Assembly: GCA_937875975.1 (NCBI GenBank)
Contig: CALEEU010000039.1
Coordinates: forward strand, 1 to 17,848
Direction: 5' to 3'
DNA from: an uncultured Opitutia bacterium
GTDB taxonomy: Bacteria > Verrucomicrobiota > Verrucomicrobiia > Opitutales > UBA953
DNA: 17,848 nt
Below are positions 1 to 6,244 of the stretch, one piece after another. The first letter of the stretch is position 1, and every line of letters begins with the position of its first letter. The translations under genes were made by a program, and so were the position numbers. The notes beneath the pieces are model-generated. The model did no database searches. It had not been told where the DNA came from and was given only the letters and a program-made list of their open reading frames with translations.

Positions 1-1330
1 AGGGCTCGCCCCAGTAGCGCTGACGCGAGAAGAGCCAGTCGCGCAGCTTGAAGTTCACGGCGAGCTTGCCCTGGCCCTTGGCCTCGAGTTCAGCGGTGAT
101 CTTCTTCTTGGTCTCAGTAGCGGAGAGGCCATCGAACGGACCGGAGTTCACCATCGGTCCGTCTTCGGTCCAGGGCTTCTCGTTGACGTCGACCGCTTCC
201 TTGGAGCCGACGACCTGGATGATCGGCAGCTTGAATTCCTTGGCGAATTCCCAGTCGCGTTCGTCGTGCGCCGGCACGGCCATGATCGCACCCGTTCCGT
301 AGGTGATGAGCACGTAGTCGGCCGTCCAGACCGGGATCTTGGCGCCGTTGACAGGGTTGATCGCGTAAGCGCCGGTGAACACGCCGGTCTTCTTCTTGGC
401 GGCGAGGTCGGTGCGTTCGAGGTCGGTCTTGTTGCGGACTGCGGCGACATAGCTTTCGACCGCATTCTTCTGGGCGGCGGTGGTGAGTTTGCCGATGAGC
501 GGATGCTCGGGCGCGATGACCATGTAGGTCGCGCCGTAAAGGGTGTCCGGACGCGTCGTGAAGACGGTCAACGTGTCGGCATGGCCGTCGAGCTTGAAGG
601 TGACTTCGGCGCCCTCGGACTTACCGATCCAATTCTTCTGGAGGCGCTTGGTGGAATCGGGCCAATCGACGTGGTCGAGGCCTTCGATGAGCTTATCGGC
701 GTAGGCGGTGATGCGCAGGACCCACTGGCGGATCGGGCGACGTTCGACCGGATGGCTGCCGCGGTCGGAGCGCGGGCCTTCGGGCGTGTTGAGGACTTCC
801 TCATTGGCGAGCACGGTGCCGAGGGCAGGGCAGAACCAGACGGGCTTCTCGGAGACGTAGGCGAGACCGTGGCGGAAGAGCTTGAGGAAGATCCACTGCG
901 TCCAGCGGAAGTAGTTCTCGTCGGTGGTCGAGAGTTCGCGGTCCCAGTCGATGGCGAAGCCGAGCATCTGTAGCTGGCGGCGGAAGTTGTCGATGTTACG
1001 CTTGGTCTGGACGGCCGGGTGTTCGCCTGTGGCAATCGCATGCTGCTCGGCGGGGAGGCCGAAAGCGTCCCAGCCCATTGGGTGGAGGACGTTGAAGCCG
1101 TTGGCCTTCTTGTAGCGGGCGAGGATGTCCGAAGCGGTATAGCCCTCGGGGTGGCCGATGTGCAGGCCGGCGCCGGAGGGGTAGGGGAACATGTCCAGGA
1201 CGTAGTACTTTGGCTTACCGCAGGAGATGGGCTCCGTGCGGAACGTGGCGCCGGCTTTCCAGGCGGCCTGCCACTTCTGTTCGAAGGCGGGGAAGTCGTA
1301 GCTGCCGGGTTTTGTTTCCGAAGTGTCCAT
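1..1330 (-). CDS. leuS: Leucyl-tRNA synthetase, N-terminal ~443 residues (runs off left edge)
   Basis: Charges tRNA-Leu with leucine in the cytoplasm (class I aminoacyl-tRNA synthetase). The reverse-strand frame opens at the ATG at 1330-1328 and stays open to base 1. Near the N-terminus it reads YVLDMFPYPSGAGLHIGHPE, which holds the class I HIGH motif at residues 57-60. The CP1 editing domain is visible as the threonine-rich TTRPDTLYGA (about residue 257) and YGTGAIMAVPAHDERD (about residues 343-357). The frame reaches KLRDWLFSRQRYWGEP at the edge. The KMSKS loop and anticodon-binding domain, roughly the second half of a usual 800-850-residue protein, lie outside the window. The start fits the family and sits just below a good promoter. 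The gene is divergent from galE. Identity is essentially certain; completeness beyond the edge cannot be judged. Confidence 0.97.
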   Translation of the reverse strand, partial: MDTSETKPGSYDFPAFEQKWQAAWKAGATFRTEPISCGKPKYYVLDMFPYPSGAGLHIGHPEGYTASDILARYKKANGFNVLHPMGWDAFGLPAEQHAIATGEHPAVQTKRNIDNFRRQLQMLGFAIDWDRELSTTDENYFRWTQWIFLKLFRHGLAYVSEKPVWFCPALGTVLANEEVLNTPEGPRSDRGSHPVERRPIRQWVLRITAYADKLIEGLDHVDWPDSTKRLQKNWIGKSEGAEVTFKLDGHADTLTVFTTRPDTLYGATYMVIAPEHPLIGKLTTAAQKNAVESYVAAVRNKTDLERTDLAAKKKTGVFTGAYAINPVNGAKIPVWTADYVLITYGTGAIMAVPAHDERDWEFAKEFKLPIIQVVGSKEAVDVNEKPWTEDGPMVNSGPFDGLSATETKKKITAELEAKGQGKLAVNFKLRDWLFSRQRYWGEP

Positions 1331-1340
1331 GAATGCGTGC

Positions 1341-1369
1341 AGATAGGAGGTTCGGGACGGCGCTGGCAA
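1341..1369 (-). promoter_or_regulatory. leuS promoter, near-leaderless geometry
   Basis: On the reverse strand, TTGCCA (1369-1364) is followed after exactly 17 nt by CTATCT (1346-1341), a sigma-70-like pair. Only 10 nt separate the -10 box from the ATG, so transcription would start about 4 nt before the coding sequence. There is no Shine-Dalgarno sequence. The same geometry is seen at galE and queD. The call rests on sequence match and position only. Confidence 0.55.
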
Positions 1370-1400
1370 GGTTTTGGAGCGTCTGGCGACCCTATCCCGC

Positions 1401-1429
1401 TTGCCTAGGCTGTCTGGCGGGGGTTATCT
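1401..1429 (+). promoter_or_regulatory. galE promoter, predicted leaderless transcript
   Basis: TTGCCT (1401-1406), a 17-nt spacer and TTATCT (1424-1429) precede the galE ATG at 1437 by 7 nt. A start site 7-8 nt after the -10 box would fall on or one base before the ATG. The -35 box overlaps a perfect 8-bp palindrome, GCCTAGGC (1403-1410), which may be chance or a small operator. The promoter would drive galE, the HIT gene and ybeY, and possibly queC. Confidence 0.55.
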
Positions 1430-1436
1430 GCCAGTC

Positions 1437-2426
1437 ATGAACGTGCTCGTGGTGGGCGGTGCCGGCTACATCGGCAGCCATTGCGTCCGGCAGGCGCTGG
1501 CCGCCGGGCACAAGGTGGCCGTGCTGGATGACCTGTCCTATGGCCACGCGGAGTCCGTGCCGGCGGGGACGAAACTATTCCGCTCAGACATGGGCGATCA
1601 GGCTGCGGTCCGCGCCGCCCTGCGCGAGTCCGCCGCCGAAGTGGTCATCGATTTCGCGGCGTTCACGAATGTCGGTGAATCCGTCCAACAGCCCGCCCGC
1701 TACCACGAGAACAATGTCGTGCGTACCGAAGGCCTGCTGCAGGCGATGCTGGCCGAGGGCGTCAAGAAGCTCGTCTTCTCGAGCACCTGCGCGACCTACG
1801 GTATCCCGGAGAAGATGCCGATGACGGAGGACCTGCCGCAGAATCCGATCAATCCTTACGGCGCCACCAAGCTCGCGGTCGAGCAGCGCCTGCGCGAGCT
1901 CGCGTCCTCGCATGGCCTGAGCTTCGCCGCTTTCCGTTACTTCAACGCCGCCGGGGCTTCGGCGGATGCCGCGATCGGCGAGGACCATTCGCCCGAAACC
2001 CACCTGATCCCGCTCGCGATCGCCGCCGCGCTCGGCCGCCGTCCGCCACTTCAGGTCTTTGGCGCGGATTACCCGACCCCGGACGGCACCTGCCTGCGCG
2101 ACTACGTGCATGTGGACGATCTCTCCCGTGCCCACCTCGACGTTCTGCCTAAGCTAAGCCAGCCCGGGCAGGCCCTGTTCTATAATCTCGGCACGGGTAC
2201 GCCGTATTCGGTCAAAGACGTCATCGCGAGCGTCAGCCGCATCCTCGGCCGACCGGTCCCGCATGCGTTCGCCCCTCGTCGCGAAGGCGATCCGCCCGCG
2301 CTTTACGCCGATGCCTCCAAGGTTCGCCGGGAACTCGGCTGGGTGCCGCGCTACGACACGCTCGACAGCATCGTCCTGACGGCATGCAATTGGCACCTCG
2401 CCCGACCCAAGGGCTTCGCCTCCTGA
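1437..2426 (+). CDS. galE: UDP-glucose 4-epimerase
   Basis: Interconverts UDP-glucose and UDP-galactose with bound NAD (Leloir pathway; supplies galactose for surface polysaccharides), in the cytoplasm. The protein is 329 aa, normal for GalE. It is an extended short-chain dehydrogenase: GGAGYIGSH (residues 7-15) is the NAD-binding glycine motif, SSTCATYG (115-122) carries the catalytic Ser/Thr position, and YGATK (141-145) is the YxxxK catalytic pair. Further GalE signatures are FRYFNAAGA, RDYVHVDDL, NLGTGTPYSV and RREGDPPALYAD. The frame is open further upstream, but the start at 1437 places the Rossmann motif directly at the N-terminus as usual and lies just below the predicted promoter. 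It is first in a tight run with the HIT gene (4-nt gap) and ybeY. Other sugar epimerases of this fold are possible but fit less well. Confidence 0.93.
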   Translation: MNVLVVGGAGYIGSHCVRQALAAGHKVAVLDDLSYGHAESVPAGTKLFRSDMGDQAAVRAALRESAAEVVIDFAAFTNVGESVQQPARYHENNVVRTEGLLQAMLAEGVKKLVFSSTCATYGIPEKMPMTEDLPQNPINPYGATKLAVEQRLRELASSHGLSFAAFRYFNAAGASADAAIGEDHSPETHLIPLAIAAALGRRPPLQVFGADYPTPDGTCLRDYVHVDDLSRAHLDVLPKLSQPGQALFYNLGTGTPYSVKDVIASVSRILGRPVPHAFAPRREGDPPALYADASKVRRELGWVPRYDTLDSIVLTACNWHLARPKGFAS

Positions 2427-2430
2427 TCCG

Positions 2431-2922
2431 ATGTCCGAACAGCTTCACCCCCACTGGCGCATCCAGTATATTCGCACCCGCAAGGAGCCAGGCGTTGGCA
2501 GCCCGTTCGCGGCGTTGCTCGCGGCGAACGACGACGAAGCGAATCTCATCCTGCACCGCGGACCGCACTGCTTCGTCATCCTCAACAACTCGCCTTATAA
2601 TCCAGGTCACCTGATGGTGCTGCCTAATCGCGAAGTCGGCGAACTGGCCGACCTCACCGCGGCCGAACGTGCCGAGATGATGGACCTGCTGGTGCGTTGT
2701 CAGGCGGTGCTGCAGAAGGTGATGACTCCGGCCGGATTCAATATGGGTCTCAATCTCGGTAAGGCTGCCGGCGCAGGCATCCCGACGCACCTCCACTTCC
2801 ACATCGTGCCGCGTTGGGACGGCGACCACAACTTCATGCCCGTCATCGGCGATACGCGCGTCCTGCCGCAGGCGCTGTCCGAGCTCTGGACGCGGCTCAA
2901 GCCCGTCTTCGCCGCCGCATGA
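2431..2922 (+). CDS. HIT-family protein, Ap4A phosphorylase/hydrolase-like
   Basis: A 163-aa histidine-triad protein, probably splitting dinucleoside polyphosphates such as Ap4A or related nucleotide conjugates in the cytoplasm. The signature H-L-H-F-H is at residues 120-124, with H122 and H124 at the positions expected to act in catalysis. It is preceded by NMGLNLGKAAGAGIPTH and followed by IVPRWDGDHNFMPVIG. This layout (GLNLG, HLHxHxVPRW, G-D-x-N-F) resembles the mycobacterial Ap4A phosphorylase branch more than the short HinT branch. An N-terminal PFAALLAANDDEANLILHRG stretch also fits. The start is 4 nt after the galE stop and has no Shine-Dalgarno sequence, so translation is probably coupled to galE. 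The 3' end overlaps ybeY as ATGA. The exact substrate cannot be read from the sequence. Confidence 0.88.
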   Translation: MSEQLHPHWRIQYIRTRKEPGVGSPFAALLAANDDEANLILHRGPHCFVILNNSPYNPGHLMVLPNREVGELADLTAAERAEMMDLLVRCQAVLQKVMTPAGFNMGLNLGKAAGAGIPTHLHFHIVPRWDGDHNFMPVIGDTRVLPQALSELWTRLKPVFAAA

Positions 2923-3380
2923 GCCGCGTCGTCGATATCTCCGTCCGCCACGCGAAGACCAAGGTCTCCGGCGTTTCCGTCCAGCGCGTCGTCCACGCGC
3001 TCGATAAGCTCAAGGGCTACCGTTGCCCAGAGGGATCGCTGTCGATCGCCTTCCTTGGCGACAAGGAGACGGCCAAACTGCACGACGAATTCCTCGGCGA
3101 CCCGACCGTGACCGACGTGATCACGTTCGTCGGCGAAGAGCACCCTGGCGAAGCGTTCGCCGGTGAGATCTGCGTGAACATCGACCAAGCCCGCCGGGCC
3201 GCCAAGGAGCATGGCGTCACGCTGGCCACCGAGCTGCGACTCTACGTCGCCCACGGTTGGCTCCACCTTTCCGGCCTGCGCGATGGTAATCGCAAAGAGT
3301 CCGCCGCCATGCGCGTCGGCGAGGCCGTGGCGGTCTCGCATCTCGATAAACTCGGCGCCAAGCTCCGGGTGCGCGATTAA
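2919..3380 (+). CDS. ybeY: Endoribonuclease YbeY (16S rRNA maturation / ribosome quality control), Bacteroidota-like variant
   Basis: A 153-aa metal-dependent RNase family member; characterised relatives act in 16S rRNA 3' maturation and decay of defective ribosomes. The ATG overlaps the HIT stop (ATGA), which fixes the start. Family landmarks are LSIAFLGDKETAKLH (41-55), VTDVITFVGE (64-73), AGEICVNID (81-89) and HGWLHLSG (112-119). The usual zinc motif is HGxLHLxGYDH. Here H112 and H116 are present but the third ligand position is D122 (GLRD), and the usual arginine before the TDV motif is a leucine (EFLGD). From memory, Bacteroidota YbeY proteins show similar changes, so I read this as a subtype rather than a dead enzyme. 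Upstream in-frame codons extend the frame to 2814 inside the HIT gene, but that extension is not coding. Confidence 0.9.
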   Translation: MSRVVDISVRHAKTKVSGVSVQRVVHALDKLKGYRCPEGSLSIAFLGDKETAKLHDEFLGDPTVTDVITFVGEEHPGEAFAGEICVNIDQARRAAKEHGVTLATELRLYVAHGWLHLSGLRDGNRKESAAMRVGEAVAVSHLDKLGAKLRVRD

Positions 3381-3423
3381 CGGACTCGCCCTCGGCTCCG
3401 TCCGCGTCCAACTTGCCCACAGG

Positions 3424-4083
3424 ATGAAGCGCACTGTCATCATTCACTCCGGCGGAATGGATTCCACCGTCCTCCTGGCTCACCTGTTGGCCGAGGGCAG
3501 GGAAGTGCATGCGCTGTCGGTGGACTACGGTCAGCGCCATCGTCGCGAGCTCGTCGCCGCCGCCGAGATCTGCGCCCATTACAAGGTCCCGCACCGCATC
3601 GCGGACCTCCGTGGGCTGACGCCGCTTTTCGGCGCCAACGCGTTGACGGATTCCCATATCGACGTTCCTCAAGGTCATTACGAAGAGGCCAGCATGAAGG
3701 CCACCGTCGTGCCCAACCGGAACATGCTGCTCATCGCGACGGCTGCCGCTTGGGCGATGTCGCTCAAGGCCACGTCGGTCGCCTACGGCGCCCACGGCGG
3801 CGACCATGCCATCTATCCCGATTGCCGTCCGGCTTTTGCTGATGCCTTGGACAAGGCCATCCGCCTCGCCGACTGGCATGAAGTTTCGCTCGAGCGCCCG
3901 TTCGTGGGCATGGACAAGACTTCAATTGTGAAGCGCGGCGTCGAACTTGGCGTGCCCTTCGCTTTGACCTGGTCCTGTTACGTCGGGGGCGACAAGCATT
4001 GCGGCAAGTGCGGCACGTGCGTGGAGCGCAAGGAGGCCTTTCTGCGTGCTAGCGTGAAGGATCTGACTTCATACGTAGGCTAG
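3424..4083 (+). CDS. queC: 7-cyano-7-deazaguanine (preQ0) synthase
   Basis: Converts 7-carboxy-7-deazaguanine, ammonia and ATP to preQ0, the last shared step to queuosine-type bases; cytoplasmic. The protein is 219 aa, typical for QueC. The N-terminal PP-loop SGGMDST is at residues 9-15, VDYGQRH at 33-39 and VVPNRN at 95-100. The zinc site is the four cysteines C185, C193, C196 and C199 (CxxxxxxxC then GKCGTC). Starting at 3424 puts the PP-loop directly after the first beta strand as in the family; the longer upstream frame runs back through ybeY and is rejected. AGG abuts the ATG directly, so it is not a usable ribosome-binding site. The gap to ybeY is 43 nt with no clear promoter. Partner genes queD and queE lie about 1.7 kb downstream. 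Confidence 0.96.
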   Translation: MKRTVIIHSGGMDSTVLLAHLLAEGREVHALSVDYGQRHRRELVAAAEICAHYKVPHRIADLRGLTPLFGANALTDSHIDVPQGHYEEASMKATVVPNRNMLLIATAAAWAMSLKATSVAYGAHGGDHAIYPDCRPAFADALDKAIRLADWHEVSLERPFVGMDKTSIVKRGVELGVPFALTWSCYVGGDKHCGKCGTCVERKEAFLRASVKDLTSYVG

Positions 4084-4091
4084 TCTTATCC
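4063..4091 (+). promoter_or_regulatory. Possible promoter for the CxxC protein gene
   Basis: CTGACT (4063-4068, in the end of queC), 17 nt, TTATCC (4086-4091) resembles the other promoter pairs in the window, though it is weaker. It would give a leader of about 75 nt before the GTG at 4172, unlike the near-leaderless promoters. Read-through from queC is an equally good explanation for expression. Confidence 0.3.
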
Positions 4092-4171
4092 GTAGGATTA
4101 GCGGAATGAAGACCCTCTAGACCGACTTCCTTTGAGGTTGTGGCGCCTACTGCCCTTGGCAATTTGAGCAC

Positions 4172-4573
4172 GTGCACCGTCGCTTTCGTCAACCCTTCGC
4201 CTGGCTCGCCCTCGTGGCGTGGCTGGCCGCGTCGGGTCTGTCGTGGGACCTCTTGCAGGTCGTGGCTTGGACGAAGATGTCGGTCGATAACGCCTCTCAA
4301 CTGACCGCTTCGGCAGCCGTATCGAAGACCCTTGTGGATGCACCCTGCGCTTTATGTAAGGTCGCTCAAGATGGGCGCAAGAACTCGGAGCAGGCCCCGT
4401 TAGCCAAGGACGATAACGCCAAGGTGAAGGCCAAGGCTGATCCTGCTTCGGGTGAAATCCACCTCCTGGCGGTGAAATTCTTTTCGGGGCGTGATTACGC
4501 GCGCCCAGCGGATGAAGTGAGCGTGTCACGCGTGGCCGAGGTGCCCGTGCCACCGCCGCGAGTAAGCGGCTGA
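4172..4573 (+). CDS. Small membrane-anchored or secreted protein with a CxxC motif, unknown function
   Basis: Function not established. A 133-aa product from a GTG start; no ATG occurs in frame between the upstream stop at 4133-4135 and this codon. The N-terminus is basic (HRRFRQ), followed by a hydrophobic helix at about residues 9-31, a signal anchor or signal peptide. Then comes AWTKM, and DAPCALCKVAQDGRK with C59 and C62 as a CxxC pair. The rest is lysine-rich and polar and ends in a proline-rich tail (VPVPPPRVSG). The pattern of a W-rich helix, AW..M and a PCxLC motif recalls short conserved hypothetical proteins I associate with Verrucomicrobiota and metal-related loci, but I cannot name a family. 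The outer-membrane barrel gene with its own Cys cluster follows on the same strand after 133 nt, suggesting a joint role, perhaps metal or thiol handling. That role is inference. Confidence 0.65.
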   Translation: MHRRFRQPFAWLALVAWLAASGLSWDLLQVVAWTKMSVDNASQLTASAAVSKTLVDAPCALCKVAQDGRKNSEQAPLAKDDNAKVKAKADPASGEIHLLAVKFFSGRDYARPADEVSVSRVAEVPVPPPRVSG

Positions 4574-4658
4574 TCACCGTTGCGGGCTGCGGTCAGTCGG
4601 CTCGCGCGTGGCATCCAAACCTATTCCAAAGTCGCACCCACCCGGTGCGCATCGTCGA

Positions 4659-4687
4659 TTGCGCGGACCGCCACACCTGCGTCTAGA
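4659..4687 (+). promoter_or_regulatory. Possible promoter of the beta-barrel gene
   Basis: TTGCGC (4659-4664), 17 nt, then TCTAGA (4682-4687), which is the centre of the 8-bp palindrome GTCTAGAC (4681-4688). Spacing matches the other promoters, but the -10 box is poorer. A start near 4694 would leave about 13 nt of A-rich leader (part of CAATAAAACAAT) before the ATG at 4707. Another TCTAGAC occurs at 4116-4122, upstream of the CxxC gene. Confidence 0.4.
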
Positions 4688-4706
4688 CACCAATAAAACA
4701 ATCATC

Positions 4707-5672
4707 ATGAAGATTCCCTTTCTCTCCGAGCGCCCCGCGCGGCTCGCCCTGTTCTCCTTTCTCGCTCTAGGTGCTTACACCGAGGCCCGGGCCTGTCCTT
4801 GCGGCTGCGTTAAGGTCAATGTCGACAATCTGGCGGATCGTCCGGCTGCCCGGGCCGGCGCGTACTCGGTCGATTTCCGTTACGACACCATCGATCAAGA
4901 CGAACGTAACAGCGGGGCGCACGCACACTTCCTCGCCTACCATAAGATCCTCACGGGTACGATCGAGACCCAGCTCGCGGGTCAGACTTGGTCGCTCGCC
5001 GTGCCGCGTATCAACCGGATCGTGCGTTCGAATATCGCGCCGACTGGGCCCATTCCCAATCCGGTTAATACCCGACAAGAGGTGGTTGGTTTGGGCGACA
5101 TCTCGGTGACGACGCGCTTTGCCTGGTCGGACTTCACCGTGATCGCTGGAGTCAAGCTGCCGACGGGTACGGACGACATGACTTTGAACGTTTCGCGTCG
5201 CTACCTGCAGCCCGGAACTGGCTCAACGGACCTCATCCTCGGCCTGCGCCGCGATTACTCTGCTACCGCCGATCGGCCGCAGTGCTTCTGGCAGCTGGGC
5301 GCGCAGGGTGCTGTGTTCTCCGACGCGAACTTCCGCCCTGGCACGACCCTGGCGGCAACCGCGGGTGTCCGCTATGAGCTCGCCTCACCGCTGGCGTTCT
5401 CCCTGCAGGCGACCGCGCTCCGTCAGTTCCGCGACAAGAACACCATGGCCGCGGCCGGCTTTACCGCGTACGCCGAGGATCTCGAGACCGCTGCGTTTTC
5501 GACGCACCTCGCGGCGGGACTGACCTATGAGTTGGCTGCGAACACCAGCGCTTACCTGTACTACAGCCGTTCGCTCAACACCGTCAACCTGGCGGATAGG
5601 CCCAGTGGCGGCGAGGTCAACGCCGTCCATTCGACCGACGTCTGGTCCTTCGGTCTGACACGCACGTTCTAA
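4707..5672 (+). CDS. Outer-membrane beta-barrel protein with N-terminal CPCGC, porin/transporter-like
   Basis: A 321-aa exported protein. The signal peptide has basic residues, a hydrophobic core LALFSFLALGAY and a likely signal peptidase I site ARA/C, so the mature protein would begin C30-P-C-G-C34. There is no proper lipobox. The remainder alternates polar and hydrophobic residues as in beta strands and ends FGLTRTF with a terminal phenylalanine, the usual outer-membrane insertion signal. Internal landmarks YDTIDQDERNSG, GLGDISVTTRF, GVKLPTGTDD and LQPGTGSTDLILG match what I remember of the 'phenol-degradation MetA pathway' barrel family (PF13557), many of which start with a C-x-C-G-C stretch. 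The start at 4707 is chosen because it gives the signal peptide; the frame opens at 4608 without one. It follows the CxxC gene and is closed by a strong terminator. The transported substrate is unknown; metal export or sensing is only a guess. Confidence 0.75.
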   Translation: MKIPFLSERPARLALFSFLALGAYTEARACPCGCVKVNVDNLADRPAARAGAYSVDFRYDTIDQDERNSGAHAHFLAYHKILTGTIETQLAGQTWSLAVPRINRIVRSNIAPTGPIPNPVNTRQEVVGLGDISVTTRFAWSDFTVIAGVKLPTGTDDMTLNVSRRYLQPGTGSTDLILGLRRDYSATADRPQCFWQLGAQGAVFSDANFRPGTTLAATAGVRYELASPLAFSLQATALRQFRDKNTMAAAGFTAYAEDLETAAFSTHLAAGLTYELAANTSAYLYYSRSLNTVNLADRPSGGEVNAVHSTDVWSFGLTRTF

Positions 5673-5695
5673 GCGCATCCGCCGTATCGCCTTTC

Positions 5696-5732
5696 GAGGC
5701 CTGCCGTATCAGTATGCGGCAGGCCTCTTTTT
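5696..5732 (+). terminator. Rho-independent terminator after the beta-barrel gene
   Basis: GAGGCCTGCCG (5696-5706) pairs perfectly with CGGCAGGCCTC (5717-5727). Three further pairs (T-G, A-T, T-A) close a CAGT tetraloop, and the stem is followed directly by TTTTT (5728-5732). It lies 24 nt after the barrel stop and before the queD promoter, so it separates the two transcription units. It is the clearest terminator in the window. Confidence 0.92.
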
Positions 5733-5766
5733 GGGCGATTTGCTCGGGGCAGGGGCGTCATCTTCC

Positions 5767-5795
5767 TTGCGACCGGGCCGTTCGCACTCCTATCT
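5767..5795 (+). promoter_or_regulatory. queDE promoter, near-leaderless geometry
   Basis: TTGCGA (5767-5772), 17 nt, CTATCT (5790-5795), then 12 nt to the queD ATG at 5808. The predicted start near 5802 leaves a leader of about 6 nt. It sits directly below the terminator, as expected for a new transcription unit, and shares its boxes and spacing with the leuS and galE promoters. Confidence 0.55.
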
Positions 5796-5807
5796 GCTGG
5801 CTGTCCC

Positions 5808-6242
5808 ATGTTCACCTGCAGCAAGACCTACCGCGACATCCCGTTCGCCCACCGGCAGCACCGGCACGACGGGCATTGCTCGTTTCTGCACGGCCATAAC
5901 TGGGGCATCGAGATCGAGTTCGGCTGCGAGAAGCTCGACGAGCGCGGTTTCGTCGTGGATTTCGGCGGCCTCGGTTTCCTGAAGACCTGGATCGCGGACC
6001 ACCTCGATCATGCGTGTCTCTTCGCCAAGGAAGACCCGATCCGCGAGAAACTCCTCCAGGATTACCCTAAGCTTTTCCGTCCGCTCGTCATCGACTCCGT
6101 CTCCACTGAAGGCATCGCGAAGTTCCTCTTCGAGACTTTTGACCCGATGGTCCGCAAGGAGACCGGCGGCCGCGCCTGGGTTCGTCAGATCGTCCTACAC
6201 GAGGACACCAAGAACAAGGCGAGCTACCAGCCGAAGGCCTGA
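5808..6242 (+). CDS. queD: 6-carboxy-5,6,7,8-tetrahydropterin synthase (QueD)
   Basis: Turns 7,8-dihydroneopterin triphosphate into 6-carboxytetrahydropterin, the second step to preQ0; cytoplasmic zinc enzyme of the PTPS/T-fold family. The protein is 144 aa. Zinc ligands are H15 (in FAHRQ) and H28/H30 (in LHGHNW), and the catalytic cysteine is C24, four residues before the HGH as in E. coli QueD. The catalytic D67-H68 pair is in LDHACLF, VVDFGGL (49-55) follows the usual VxDF pattern, and STEGIAKF (99-106) replaces the common PTxEN. A late glutamate, E132 in VLHED, fits the pterin-anchoring position. It is followed by queE after 2 nt, and transcribed from its own promoter. The distinction from eukaryotic-type PTPS rests on length, the C24 spacing and the queE neighbour. 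Confidence 0.95.
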   Translation: MFTCSKTYRDIPFAHRQHRHDGHCSFLHGHNWGIEIEFGCEKLDERGFVVDFGGLGFLKTWIADHLDHACLFAKEDPIREKLLQDYPKLFRPLVIDSVSTEGIAKFLFETFDPMVRKETGGRAWVRQIVLHEDTKNKASYQPKA

Positions 6243-6244
6243 CC

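Noticed and set aside
266..973. A 235-codon plus-strand frame at the left end
   Set aside because: The minus strand here is leuS with continuous family motifs; the plus frame is its shadow.
1374..1436. A longer N-terminus for GalE from an upstream start
   Set aside because: It would add 21 non-homologous residues before the Rossmann motif and begin upstream of the predicted promoter boxes.
3381..3423. A preQ1 riboswitch before queC (also checked upstream of queD)
   Set aside because: No preQ1-I type pseudoknot core or A-rich tail is visible, and the spaces are too short or carry ordinary promoter boxes.
4086..4101. A CTTATCC/GGATTAG inverted repeat after queC as a terminator
   Set aside because: The stem has a mismatch and a 3-nt loop and is not followed by a T-run.
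4106..4120. A four-codon upstream reading frame (MKTL then stop) before the CxxC gene
   Set aside because: Such short frames are common by chance; it has no ribosome-binding site and no paired hairpins that would suggest attenuation.
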